Shown: in pieces, positions 35,250 to 46,990 of the stretch
Position numbering within the stretch: position 1 is the stretch's first letter
Layout: each line of letters begins with the position of its first letter
Assembly: GCA_932294295.1 (NCBI GenBank)
Contig: OW028577.1
Coordinates: 5,113,001 to 5,177,000 of the forward strand
Length of the DNA: 64,000 nucleotides
Direction: 5' to 3'
Origin: Alitta virens
Lineage: Eukaryota; Annelida; Polychaeta; Phyllodocida; Nereididae
Position numbers and translations under genes: made by a program
The notes under the pieces: generated by a model
Database searches by the model: none
What the model saw: the letters and a program-made list of their open reading frames with translations, nothing else
Told to the model about the DNA's origin: nothing

Positions 35250-35615
35250 TTATGCACAGGAATGTAAATGTTGACAAATGTATCTTGAGTTTGTTTTACA
35301 AAATGGTCACTGAATCTGTATGAATGTATTGCATTGCATGTTGGTATGGCAATGGCTCAAAGAAAGAAAGATACAAATTGAATAAGATTGTTAGAATTGC
35401 CAAAAGAATGGGTTTAAACACTATTTCTCTTGAAGATCTACACAGAAATTAAACTCATAAACTTGCCTGGAAAATCATTAAATGACAGTAGCCAGCCACT
35501 AAACAATAAATATGAGATGTTGCGATCTAGCGCGCCAAAAAAAGAGAACATCACGACATAGGAACAGTTTTGTGCCCAGCAGTATAAGGATATGGATTTT
35601 CATTTTCAGCACTTT
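35250..35615 (+). pseudogene. LINE ORF2 C-terminal fragment, block D
   Basis: Paralogue of 23569-23945, more decayed: the SGRRLRLP segment is shortened and shifted. It keeps the same stop after LEDLHRN. Confidence 0.75.
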
Positions 35616-35739
35616 GACCCTTTCTGCAAAGGGATAATGTTTAATACCACAATTACAATGAAGTATTTATCGTTTAACCAACACAGCACTATTTATCATT
35701 TTGGCAATACAATTATTGTTTATTGTTTGCCAAAAATAA

Positions 35740-35938
35740 CCAACAAGAGGTTCACGGGGATCATCCATTCAGGAGAGAAAGGAGAACAAAATTTGTCTGG
35801 GGAAATCAAGGGAGATCACATCCTTCACCAAAACAGTTTGTGTTGGGAATCCCAATTTTGGCTCCAGGGGAACTGAATGATATTATTGAAGACCATAGTC
35901 AGGCATATGGTAAGCATGCATGCATTGTTATCTATTAA
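35740..35938 (+). pseudogene. Exon-like block, frameshifted, block D
   Basis: Counterpart of 24054-24269. RFTGIIHSGEKGEQNLSGEI is kept, then a frame change near 35840 before LNDIIEDHSQAYG and the splice-donor-like CATATGGTAAGC. The broken frame suggests it is not under protein-level selection here. Confidence 0.3.
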
Positions 35939-36479
35939 GTCAGTTCAAGTGTGATAATAGGCAGATATAATGATGAGATGATAAGATTGTAGGTCACACT
36001 TTGTCATCGCCATAATGCATGAATTTTTCTTGTAGAGAATGAAGATATACTTTATTTAGTCATAAAAAAAATAAACTCTTTAGATTGATATTGATATTGA
36101 ATATATTTTTAGGTAATGATTACAAATATAAATTAAAGAAAATACAATAAAAGCGTATCATCACGTGAGGGTCATGCACCAGCCAGATTGCATTCCAAAT
36201 TGGCTGTAGCATCGTTTCCATGTAGGCCAATGTCGTTACAACATCATATTAACATGACCAATGTTTAAACGATTTATAAATTTGTACAATCAGTGCATGC
36301 CTGGGTTCAGAAAATTTTGAAATTTATGTCATGAATTTAAATGGCTAAATTTTCCTACTACACCCATAACAGTGATCCAAATGATAAGCTTCATCGTAAT
36401 TTAGGTATTTGAATCTTTTTTTAAATTCTTAACTGTTTCTTTCTCTTTTAGTGCAAGTGACATTTTGTTCAATATGTTG

Positions 36480-36790
36480 ACAACTTTATAGTTTGATCAT
36501 ATGTTCTTGCAATTAAGTTTTAACGAGCGGCACTTTAAATGGTACCCTTTTTTCTTAATATAGCTTAAAATCTTCAAAATCATACACATCCTGAAATTTC
36601 AGTATTCTATGCGATTTGAATAGTGGCTCTGTATGAGCATTGTAATTTGAATTGCTGATCAGCCTAAGAGCTTCTTTATGTAGGATATTCAGTCTTTTCA
36701 GTGGAGTACATACACCACCCCAAGCCACAACACCATAAACCATATGTGGATGTTTCAAAGCATGATATAATGTCATTAGTGTTGATAACG
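36480..36790 (-). pseudogene. Antisense LINE ORF2 C-terminal fragment
   Basis: The minus strand reads HALKHPHMVYGVVAWGG, LKRLNILHKEALRLISNSN and YNAHTEPLFKSHRILKFQDV, then a short lysine-rich tail and stop. HPxxxYGxxAWGG and AxRxIxNxxxxxHTxPLFK are hallmarks of a Jockey-type ORF2 C-terminus. It is absent from block C. Confidence 0.88.
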
Positions 36791-36886
36791 GTAGACACGT
36801 CTTTATCTTATGAATTATAGCTATTATATTTGTACAGCATCAATGGATACAAAGCATCTCAGATTTAAATGGCTAATTCAATCGTA

Positions 36887-36985
36887 ACCCAGATAGCATT
36901 CCAAATCGGCCCAGCATTGTATCTACATCATTTTGACGTCGCCGACATCGCGTCGACATCGATACAATTTGGAATGCTATCTCAG
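36887..36985. mobile_element. Compact CCCAGATAGC MITE
   Basis: About 99 bp: CCCAGATAGCATTCCAAATC on the left, ATTTGGAATGCTATCT on the right, interior GCCGACATCGCGTCGACATC. The most compact of the copies, useful as the family reference. A decayed left half of another copy lies at 36181-36270. Confidence 0.85.
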
Positions 36986-37940
36986 AACTCGTAAATGATG
37001 AGACTCTCTGGGTCAGGAATCAAATTTAGATACTTGAAATGAACTGACTGGCTCAGTCACCACGAGGCCACCCTTTTTACAGAAGGAAGGGACCAGACAC
37101 TGGTAAAACCTAGTGAGGACATTTAGTAGACAACAAACTAGCCTCGTTACATTGGTTGATAAAATCGATTAGAAAACTTCAAAAATACATTATTCACTCC
37201 ATCATGGCAGCTCTACTTTAAGCTGAATAATTACTGACCCCAGCAGTAGACCTTTTCAAAGCATAAGTCTTTTCATACTGCTCCTCCACATAATTACCTG
37301 CAGGGGTGAGACACTAGATACAACTTTCAACAGCCAGGTGGAGTGATCAGTTGCCAGGTGGGACTTTAACCCACAACCTTGCACAGCCAGATTAGACCAA
37401 AATGTCAGGGCATCTCTTAATACATTCATTTTGTGATTCCACTTCATAACCTCGATTTTATTGTAGCAATCATTGTTTAGAGTCAGAGCCATAGTGCATT
37501 CACTTTAGTCAGATGCCTATTTCTAAATAATGTAACAATCAAAGTACTTAAACTCTGAAAGCTGTTCTCATTTAATCGAAAGTAATTACACTCATCGACC
37601 TTCAGCTGTTCAGTTTCATTTGCCTGTGGTTTAAGTGACACTCCACTGCAGTGATCAGCACACAATAGATGACTTAAGTCGGAATCAAGGAATTCCCTGT
37701 GGAACAATCTATCAGGCTTGGCCTTTTTCTGTGAAATCCTCTGGCTTAGAGAACACCTGAGGTCTGCTCACCAGTTAAATTGTTTATCGCACTCGGTGGC
37801 AGTTTCTCTGTTCCGTTGTAGTTTGAAATCGTGGAGGTCACAATTGAACATGAATGTCATGGCTTGCACAGGATAAATATTAATCATTAAATTCTGCTCA
37901 TTAGTAAATGTACATAGACAATATATAAACATGAAAACAC

Positions 37941-38269
37941 CATTAAGTGATGCTGCTCACCAACGTATTATAACATTAAGTGATGCTGCTCACCAATGTA
38001 TTCTTCATAACATTAAGTGATGCTGCTCACCAATGTATTGTTTATAACATTAAGTGATGCTGCTCACCAATGTATTGTTTATAACATTAAGTTATGCTGC
38101 TCACCAATGTATTGTTCATAACATTAAGTGATGCTGCTCACCAATGTATTGTTTATAACATTAAGTGATGCTGCTCACCAATGTATTATTTATAACATTA
38201 AGTTATGCTGCTCACCAATGTATTGTTCATAACATTAAGTGATGCTGCTCACCAATGAATTGTTTATAG
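37941..38269. repeat. 37-bp tandem repeat, nine units (block D only)
   Basis: CATTAAGTGATGCTGCTCAC starts at 37941, 37974, 38011, 38048, 38085, 38122, 38159, 38196 and 38233: one 33-bp unit followed by exact 37-bp spacing. Block C has a single copy at about 25871-25907. A GTTATGC variant in the units at 38085 and 38196, three units apart, suggests amplification of a three-unit segment. Confidence 0.97.
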
Positions 38270-39114
38270 CATTCAATATACAGTGGCAGTTTCTCCTGTT
38301 CAGTTGTAATTTGAGTTGTTGAGGCATTTAAAAATGAATACGCCATATGAGATTTAAATTCAAATATCTACCGCCCAAGCACAGGCTTTTAACATCGTGC
38401 ACAGGGAAAGTGTTGCGATTGGGTTTCAAAATTCACAAATCAATAATTTTATTACAATTTGCTGGTACACATTAAATCAAATGTAAAGATAATGAAAATA
38501 ATGTCCTTCGCGACTCATCATTTTGCATTCCATTTGCTCAATCATCATTGGAAAGGACGATGTATTTATTCTTGGCTCTCATTTTGAAGATTCATATTCA
38601 CTTTAAATTACAATAACGGTAATGGATAATTCACTTCAAATGCCAATAACAGAAAACTTGGATTCATATGCCAGTGACTTATCGGTCAGCAAATAATAGT
38701 AGTTGCCAAATACATATATTGATTCAAAATTGAATCATCTCGAAAAATACTCATTACATTTTGCCATTCTATCATATTTTACAGTTAAAAAATAATTTCA
38801 ACTCACACTTAAGATTTGAGAACTTAAGAGATTCACTTTTCAGTATTTTAACCAGTGAATTCTAGCACATTGTACGTGTATAAACGCAAACATAAAGTCA
38901 TTAAACTCATTATTAAAGAAGGGGTATATACACATTATGTGTGTTTAGGATGATGATTTGCTCTTTTACCGATTAATTCCAAATATAATCCCTAAAAATC
39001 TTGTTCTAAAAATACAAAATTTGCAGTTTTTAAATTATATAATTAACCACGTGTATGAAGTGCAGTAGTCTACATTTAAAAAAAATGGACTACGAATGCT
39101 AAAGATATCGATAT

Positions 39115-39445
39115 TAAAAAATATATATATACAGACGAAATATTAAGTATAAGTACATAAATTAACTAAAATAAGAAAATAGATATAAAATCATACAACA
39201 TGTACAAATAAGATAATATAAAATTACATTAAAATATCTTGCTTCAGCTTCCTTTTAAAAACATTGATATCATAAAAATATTTTAAAAAAAAGCAGGTAA
39301 ACTATATCAACTTTTACCAGATATTAGGTCTGGAAAGTTCAGGTAGTCTTCTAGGTAAAGATTGCTAAAGCTGTTCTACTTAAACTTCCACCTAAGAAAA
39401 GAATATAGAACTGTTAAATTCCCTGATCATTGCAACCAATGAGGA
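39115..39445. mobile_element. Insertion in block D relative to block C
   Basis: Block C passes directly from ATGCTAAAGATATC to the AACCAATGA... sequence, while block D has about 300 extra bases, very AT-rich, starting with a (TA)n run. It resembles an antisense LINE 3' UTR but no coding part is visible. Confidence 0.5.
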
Positions 39446-39881
39446 TTATTTTCAGCTTTAAAACCAAATTTCACCAGTTAACATGCAAACTAATTATCTT
39501 ATCACAATGCCAGCTTTGTGGCTAGTATTGACAAGATAAAACACGTCAATATTTCAGTTGGCCTCCGTTTGCTTCGATGGTAGGCATTTTTATGTCGGAC
39601 CATGAGAGTGGTGCCATTTGGTGTCTTTGAGTCGAGTCACTCAGTGAGACAAATGTAGTGGTGAGTGAATGCTGGAAATGATTTCTATCAAGTGGTCTTT
39701 GTCATCGAAATTAGGTCCCCCTTTCGGTTGATAGAACCACTTTCACAACAGCAGAACAGTTTTGTGCATTTCCCAGATTAATTATGAATTAGATACAGTT
39801 TCAGGCCTTTTTTTTTTCCAAGCCATAACCTTTTGCAGTGTGAAAAAGAAGATATAATTCTTAACTGCTTCTAAGAAAATG

Positions 39882-40372
39882 AAGCTATACACCACCACGT
39901 GAACATTACTATTGTTCTCAGAAGGGATATAATCAACAAAAATGTTTACATTAGTAACTCCCTCCTGAGTGCAAACTGTACTTTAATTGCTTAATAACAC
40001 CAGTTAAGCAAATTAAACAATCAAACTAATAAGCAAATATGTCTAGTGGAGTATAAGTTAGTTATATCCCTCGGGAGTTAACTAACTCCCTCCTATTAAA
40101 TCCGGCTAGGTTATGGCTTGGGATGGCTTCACATATAATTTGTTCCTAGCTTTGAGCTACGAATAGCTATAGTTTAATGGCTAATACAATGCATAGTGTA
40201 ACAGCTATACTGCCATGCTAAAACATCTAGATCGTAATTTTAGCTTTATGTGTGCTCAATGAACATTCTAACATTATTGTTATGATACTAAAACATTTGG
40301 GCTATGATTAAATTTTGATTAAATGCTGTTTGATCTTGTAAAAATCTAGCCCAAATGTTTTACTAGTTAGTG
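39882..40372. other. No gene recognised
   Basis: Nothing identified beyond short direct repeats of TTAACTCCCTCC-like sequence at about 39950-40095. Confidence 0.4.
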
Positions 40373-40500
40373 ATGAACCGCAGTGGCTAGCTCCCCTGAA
40401 GGTCTCCGGTCCGATTCCATTTTTAGGCACTGTTCATGAGTAACATCCCAGCTGGATGCCGATCGCATGAGACATTAAATTGGAGTTGCCCTGCTATTTC
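40373..40500 (+). mobile_element. SINE-B fragment
   Basis: Degenerate head GTGGCTAGCTCCCCTGAAGG, B-box-like GGTCCGATTCC, then CATCCCAGCTGGATGCCGAT and GACATTAAATTGGAGTTGCC, in SINE-B order. The 3' half is missing. Confidence 0.7.
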
Positions 40501-40544
40501 ACAAATAGCATCTGAGGTGAAGTTGCATTGCAATATATATATAT

Positions 40545-41465
40545 ATAATTTTATTGACCTCAGAGCATCAAAGAGATACATGTGTCATAATAAATAAAAA
40601 ACAAGGATAAAAAAATAAAAACATACATATATATAATGATTAAGTAAAATAAAAGAACAATCTACATGAACATAATTTAGTTACATATTAAAAGCATCTT
40701 TTGATAATTATGTACAACTATAAGCATATGAAAAAAACAAGGCACCATCAGGGTAATTAGCAGAAATATATGCACCATAGAAGATTAATACTGAATACAA
40801 ATAAGCAGCAGGAGTGGGTATTTACATATGTACAGATTTTATATTGTCTATTTAGAAACTATATATAATAATAATAATAGTAAAAATAATTATATATACA
40901 AATCCTTATTTGGAGCAGCAATAAATTAAATAAACAAGCCTATCAACATCCAAATATATTTACAAACAAACAATCAAGCATGCACCATGCAACCACAAAT
41001 CAAACCATGCGAGTCCGCATGTCCAGTGCCTACAGCTACCCATGACCATGTGGTGAACTTTATGAATGAAAATGTACATTAAACGATATTATCAGTTTTT
41101 AGGACTATGTTTAAAAATTTACCTAATGCATAAATCATTTCTGAGTTTTTATTAATCATTATTTTTAAGAGTTGTTTTTTGGGGTGAAAGATAGTGAAGT
41201 CTTCAATATGTTTATAAGCTACTTGGTAGAGATCCATTCTAGCTGTTTCCCAATTTCTACAAATTATCAAACAATGAAACTCATCTTCAGTGTCATTTGT
41301 GTCGCATCTTTTACAAATGCGCTCTTCAGCTACTACATAAGGTCTCTTGTGTCTTCCTAATTCTATATGGAGATTATGAGAACTCAGTCTAAATCTGGCT
41401 ATACTACGATACAGATACTTAGGTAGGTTGTAATTTAAATAAGATTCTAGACATACTATTTAATA
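40545..41465 (-). pseudogene. Antisense LINE, C-terminal domain and 3' UTR
   Basis: On the minus strand, 41450-41079 is open for about 120 codons: NYNLPKYLYRSIARFRLSSH, NLHIELGR, then CKRCDTNDTEDEFHCLIIC. The C-x2-C ... H-x4-C knuckle after an R-L-S-S-H segment is a common C-terminal domain of LINE ORF2 proteins. The roughly 500-bp remainder to 40545 is the AT-rich 3' UTR. The element is cut on its 5' side by the TIR element at 41468; 44417-44610 may be its continuation but gives no certain ORF. Confidence 0.8.
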
Positions 41466-41603
41466 TACAGTGGAGGAAATAAATTTTCGCACACCAGATA
41501 CAATTGTATCCTCACAGCTTCATTGTTTATATATATATATTTTTTTAATGAAGTAACTATGCCAAAACAATCAAGAACATGCAAAAGCCTGGAAGGGACT
41601 TCT

Positions 41604-41696
41604 TAGTTCTTATTTCTTAGTTCTTACTCATAAGTTCTTCCTTCTTAGTTCTTACTTCTTAGTTCCTACTTCTTAGTTCTTACTTCTTAGTTCTGA
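41604..41696. repeat. Heptamer satellite, left arm part 1 (CTTAGTT/CTTACTT)
   Basis: Alternating CTTAGTT and CTTACTT heptamers with a few insertions. It begins immediately after the inner inverted repeat. Confidence 0.9.
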
Positions 41697-42030
41697 AATT
41701 AGGATATTATTATTATAGGCCAATGCTTTGTCCTGAAGTGATAAAGTGCAGTAAGCTTCACTTTATTGTTTTCCGTCATCAGTTAAAAGCAGTCTACATG
41801 TAGGTAACGTTCCCTAATTATCAGTTAACTTTAATCTGTCATTTCCATATGCCCTTATTTGAAAAATACTTCTTGTAATATGACCACTTTTTTCGGATTA
41901 TTTAATATTTCCACTCTTTTAAAGTGGAATAACCTTCTTTTTTAAAATTTATGAAGAATTTGAAGTATTTAAGTAGATATAGTCTTTTTTAAGTCTATAG
42001 CATGGAATGTCCTGAAATAAGGACTATCAT
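41697..42030. other. Unique segment inside the TIR element
   Basis: Non-satellite sequence without a recognisable frame. It interrupts the left satellite arm and has no counterpart in the right arm. Confidence 0.6.
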
Positions 42031-42238
42031 ATTCCTATTACTTAGTTCTTACTTCTTAGTTCCTACTTCTTAGTTCCTAGTTCTTAGTTCTTGCTTCTTA
42101 GTTCTTACTTCTTAGTTCTTACTTCTTAGTTCCTACTTCTTAGTTCTTACTTCCTACTTCTTCCTTCTTAGTTCTTACTTCTTAATTCTCACTTCTTAGT
42201 TCTTATTTCTTAGTTCCTCCATCTTTTTTTCCCTAGTT
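42031..42238. repeat. Heptamer satellite, left arm part 2
   Basis: Same heptamers and orientation as 41604-41696, ending in a CCCTAGTTCTTAAAAG segment. Confidence 0.92.
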
Positions 42239-42423
42239 CTTAAAAGGGTGTGGAGGTCCAGAAAATTTGGTGGTGGAGGTGGTGTTGCCTTCTTAACAAA
42301 ATGAGTAGGACACGTAGTTTTGTCACTTAATCCCAGTAGCATTGACACACTCATATATGGGTAAGTAATTGTGTATTATAAATATATCAAAATATTGAAA
42401 ATATGAAATTGCTTTAGTGAAAA

Positions 42424-44250
42424 TACCTAAGAAGTAAGAATTAAGAATAAAGAAATAAGAATTAAGAAATAAGAAGTAAGAATTAAGAAGTAGGAATAAA
42501 AAGTATGAAATTAAGAATTAGGAAGTAAGAAATTAAGAAGTAAGAAATAAAAAGTAAGAATTGAGAAATAAGAAAATAAGTAGTAAGAAATAAGAATTAA
42601 GAAGCAAAAAATAAGAAGTAAGGAATAAAAAGTAAGAAATAAAAAGTAAGACATAAGCAGTAAGATTAAGAATTAAGAACTAAGAATTGAGAAGTAAAAA
42701 ATAAGAAGTAAGTAATAAAAAGCAAGAAATAAGAAGTAGGAATTAAGAAGTAAGAAATAAGAATTAAAAAGTTAGAATTAAGAATCAAGAACTAAAAATT
42801 AAGAAGTAAGAAATAAGAAGTAAGAAATAAAAAGTAAGAAATGAGAAGTAAGAATTAAGAAATAAGTAGTAAGAAATAAGTAAGGATAAAGAAGTAAGAA
42901 TTAAGATTCAAGAAATAAGAATTAAGAAGTAAGAAATAGGAAGTAAGAAAAAAAAAGTAAGAATTAAGAAATAAGGAATTAGAAATAAGAATTAAGAAGT
43001 AAGAAATAAGAATTCAGAAGTAAGAAATTAGTAGTAAGAAATAAGAATTCAGAAGTAAGAAATAAGGAATAAAAAGTAAGAAATAAGAAGCAAGAATTAA
43101 TAAGTAGTTAGAAGTAAGAATTAATAAGTATGAATTAAGAAATAAGAATTAAGAATTAAGAACTAAGTAATAAAAAGCAAGAAATAAGAATTAAGAAATA
43201 AGAAGTGTAAGTAATAAAAAGCAAGAAATAAGAATTAAGAAGTAAGAAATAAGTAGTAAGAAATAAGAATTCAGAAGTAAGAAATAAAGAGTAAGAAATA
43301 AAAAGTAAGAAATAAGTAGTAAGAAGTATGAATTAAGAAGTAAGAATTAAGAAGTAAGAATTAAGAATTAAGAATCAAGAAATAAAAATTAAGAAATAAG
43401 AAGTAAGAAATAAAAAGTAAGACATAAGAAGTAAGAAATAAGAAGTAAGAAATAAGTTGTAAGAAATAAGAATTAAGAAATAAGAAGTAAGAAATAAGAA
43501 GTAGGAATTAAGAATTATGAATTAAGAAGTAAGAATTAAGGAATAAAAAGTAAGAAATAAGAAGTTAGAATTAATAAGTAGTTAGAAGTAAGAATTAACA
43601 AGTATGAATTAAGAAATAAGAATTAAGAATTAAGAACTAAGTAATAAAAAGCAAGAAATAAGAATTAAGAAGTGTAAGTAATAAAAAGCAAGAAATAAGA
43701 ATTAAGAAGTAAGAAATAAGTAGTAAGAAATAAGAATTCAGAAGTAAGAAATAAGGAGTAAGAAATAAAAATTAAGAAATAAGAAGTAAGAAATAAGTTG
43801 TAAGAAATAAGAAGTAAGAAATAAGAAGTAGGAATTAAGAATTACGAATTAAGAAGTAAGAATTAAGAAGTAGGAATTAAGAATCAAGAAGTCAGAATTG
43901 AAGTAAGAATTAAGAAGTAAGAAGTAATAATAAAGAAGTATGAATTAAGAAGTAGAAATAAGAATTAGAAGGTAAGAATTAAGAAGTAGGAATTAAGAGT
44001 CAAGAAATAAGAATTAAGAAGTAAGAAATAAGAAATAATAAGTAAGAAATAAAAAGTAAGAAATAAGAAGTAAGAAATAAGTAATAAGAAATAAGAATTA
44101 AGAAGGAAGAATTAAGAAGTAGGAATTAAGCAGTAAGAATTAAGAAGCAGGAATTAAGAACTAATATGTACGAATTAAGAAGTTAAAAAGCAGAAATTAA
44201 GATTTAAGAAGTAAGAATTAAGAAGTAAGAATTAAGAATTTAAAATTAAG
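42424..44250. repeat. Heptamer satellite, right arm (AAGTAAG/AATTAAG/AAATAAG)
   Basis: About 1.83 kb of degenerate AARTAAG heptamers, the reverse complement of the left-arm repeat. Frequent units are AAGTAAG, AATTAAG, AAATAAG and AAAAAGT-type variants. Longer sub-blocks recur, for example a GTAATAAAAAGCAAGAAATA segment near 43167, 43205, 43640 and 43678, showing nested amplification. It is not a telomere repeat. Confidence 0.95.
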
Positions 44251-44621
44251 AAGTCCCTTCCAGGCTTTCGTAAGAACGCTTTACCAAGTGCACTGCAAAA
44301 TAAGCCATGCATACATGTACATAGTAAGGAAATAAAATGAGAAAATCTAGGATTTTTTTAAACACCAAAATCTTGTTCATTTAAAAGGTGTGACGAAAAT
44401 TTTTTCCACCACTTTATATAATGCATTCTAATTCCAAGCATTGTTTTAAAAACTATGTATTTAAAAGAAATAGGATTCTTACGCAAAATTATAACACTAA
44501 ATTATTCTCTGTGTTCTCTGTAGCTGATACAAATGAATTAAGACGATGTAAGTTAAACGTACATTTGCCTGTAGTTCTACATTAGGCTCGCAGTATCTGT
44601 AACCAAGAATTAATGTCAGAA

Positions 44622-45450
44622 TTATATTAAAATGAACTTAGTGCAGTCCTTGTCACGTCCAAGATGAGACCAAAGGGAGCTACCTCCATGTACCATGTCA
44701 AAAAGAAAATAGGAAAACATAATAATGAGATTTAGCTCAAGGGCTGGGAATTCTAACCCAGAATCATCACAGGAGCTGATCAAGGCTTTAGACACACCCA
44801 TTACCAACGTGCCAGACTCGTTATAGTCGAGTTCTGACATCTTATTTAGGATCCACTCCTCAAACCAGCTCGACAATTCTACATTCTGTTTATGATTCCC
44901 CAAGCATCCACTCTGATTCCAACAGTTGATTGGAAATGCCGATCAATGGACAGAGGGACTCCTAGATTATTCTTTTTCCTACAAACTTTGTAGCTCTATC
45001 CAATTCTAAGCTCCACCAAGTACCAGGAAAAAATTGCAGTTGCTACTCAAAGTCCAATCCCAATAGAATTTGTCTAGCTACATTCAAAGGACCTTTCGAA
45101 TTAGAGCAGTCTGTCTGGTATTTGTTGATATACCACTGGATCGATATTCTTTTATCATAGGTAGAAGTTGTGGACTTGCTTACTAGTCTATTGTAAAATA
45201 CTGGACTTAGATATGATGCCTCTGAGTCCCTCGCCTCCTTGCACATCATACACGACCTCTGGTGCTATGCTCTGATTGCATAATTTGGCTTCCAGTTCTG
45301 ACACCATTCAGTTTTGTTGGGAATCACGTCATTAAATAGAAAAGAAGAAGAAGAAAAAAAACGATTACCGATCTGAGAATTTATTCTAACCCCCGGGAAA
45401 GACAAGATTTTCATGACATATACACCAAATAATAAGAATATAAGAATCAT
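44622..45450 (-). other. Unrecognised protein-like frames on the minus strand
   Basis: Two frames, 45249-45043 (RISIQWYINKYQTDCSNSKG) and 44903-44622 (ELSSWFEEWILNKMSELDYN), have mixed composition and are in different phases, as if one coding segment had been frameshifted. No family motif seen. They lie upstream of the antisense LINE and could be its distant 5' portion or an unrelated relic. Confidence 0.2.
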
Positions 45451-46680
45451 AATAAAAAATCATAATAAAAACAAGAATATGATTTATTAAACGAACGTCA
45501 TGATTACAGATACAAAAATAACTAGCAGTAGAAGTTTTGGTAGTTTATTTGGCCTAATTATACACATATACAAAGAAATAAAGGCAAACATTCATACACA
45601 CAACATACAACAGTAGAATTATTAAAAAATAAATACAAATTACATGATTTTAACAGAGTCCCTCCCATTAACGTGGACCAACTTGTCCATAAACCTTTTA
45701 AATAATCATTGATAATGATTTCTTATCAGGTTTTGAGAATTGTTAAATGTTAATTTCAATAACATCTAATATAGCTAATACATCTACAATCGTGACAAAT
45801 GTGTCAGTAAGGCTAGCATAAATCAACATCGTGTTGGACCACAGGCATACCACTTGTGCATGATTTAGCAAATGGGGGTACTCCATGGCACTTTCACTGT
45901 TGTCTATTACTACCATTTTACGAGACAGTGTGACGTTTATGGTGCATTGAATTACAGAGCTGACAGGTTTATATCTCATAAGATACAGTGCAGCACTGTG
46001 CAGCTTGTATATATTAGACCAAATAACAAGCAAGTACAATAAAAAAAAATTAGATAGAAAATAGTGACTAAAGCCTCACATGCTGCACTTGGTACAGACC
46101 TTATGGCTTGATAAGGAATGCAACCAACTAGACAACTCACATTACTTTGGATTTCTCAGAGCTTTGAATAGTCTTGTCAGCCAGAAGCTGTGCGTGTCTC
46201 CAAGATTACGACTTCTTTCATCTATTCGTCCACCGTGGATCGTCTTCAGGTGCAAAGTAATTGAGCATAAAAACCAAGACTAAAGGGTATATAACGAAGT
46301 GGAATTGATGTACTAATTCACACTGGTGACCTTCAAAAAGGCCAGTCAGTACAGTGTATCTTATGCACTAAGAAAAAACCACAACCAAAACAGGGCATTA
46401 TAATTACTATTGTGTATATTATATTTGGGAATACTTTCTTGATTGGTGTGTAAATTGGAACTGGATGGTACAATAAATGTTCTCTCTCTCTCTCTCCCCC
46501 CCACCAAAGGCAAAATGTAAATGACTTCCAGGAGTATAGGTCCTGTTTAAGACACCATTCCAAAGGCAATTTGTACACCTTGCTATCCTTTGTCCAAAGA
46601 GTCTATTATTTACCTAATTGTGGCCGTTTGATCATAACAACATGTACGACAAGTGGCCAAGCCTGTTTAGATGCACTAAG
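45451..46680. other. No gene recognised; (CT)n run
   Basis: AT-rich, with a (CT)n run at about 46482-46497. No repeat partner identified. Confidence 0.4.
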
Positions 46681-46689
46681 ATAGACTGA

Positions 46690-46990
46690 CTCACTCAATG
46701 ACCTTTTGATGACCTATTTGATCGTTTTTATTCTAATGCTTTCTGAGTACTTGACTCTTTCAAGTTCTATATATGACTCCCCAAGTTTTTTATGATATAC
46801 AAGACGTTCTATAATGGAGCTGGCGTAGTCCTCGAAGATGGATTTCAAGTCAAGAGAGACTTGATCGAAAGGGTTGTAACTTGGCTTCTCTCTTACGGCA
46901 ATCAATAAACGAAGTTTGTATGCAGTAAGAAAACACCCCACTCAGAACACATAGATCCTAGCTGCTGGAATGGTCCCAAGTCGTTGGCTT
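46690..46990 (+). other. Exon-like block ending in YGNQ-stop, diverged relative of blocks in the 6-kb units
   Basis: The plus-strand frame reads MIYKTFYNGAGVVLEDGFQV ... RVVTWLLSYGNQ and a stop at about 46896. The nucleotide sequence around the stop (GGCAATCAATAAACGAAGTT) and downstream (ACACATAGATCC) aligns with GGTAATCAATAAAGGAGGTT and ACACAGATCC at about 51335-51405, 57396 and 63474. It is the most diverged member of a recurring block, so an ancestor of the array may extend to this side. Function unknown. Confidence 0.3.

Larger units (their letters stand above)
32586..39881. repeat. Duplicated block D (partner: block C)
   Basis: Longer than block C because of block-specific insertions and a tandem expansion. 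The common part is diverged by substitutions and small indels throughout, so C/D is an old duplication of apparently similar age to A/B. Confidence 0.93.
41468..44414. mobile_element. TIR element of Tc1/mariner type filled with opposed satellite arrays
   Basis: The left end CAGTGGAGGAAATAAATTTT and the right end (reverse complement) AAGTGGTGGAAAAAATTTTC are terminal inverted repeats of about 28 bp, flanked by TA at 41466-41467 and 44415-44416. An inner inverted repeat AAAGCCTGGAAGGGACTTC lies at about 41583 and, inverted, at about 44250-44269. Between the inner repeats lie CTTAGTT/CTTACTT heptamers on the left and their complements on the right. No transposase frame is visible, so it is non-autonomous. 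It splits an antisense LINE. Confidence 0.8.

Noticed and set aside
42424..44250. Telomeric or subtelomeric repeat
   Set aside because: The heptamer AARTAAG has no G-rich strand, is degenerate, and lies inside a TIR element.
44622..45249. Gene on the minus strand in two frames
   Set aside because: Protein-like composition, but no motif and no splice signals that would join the frames; kept only as an unrecognised region.
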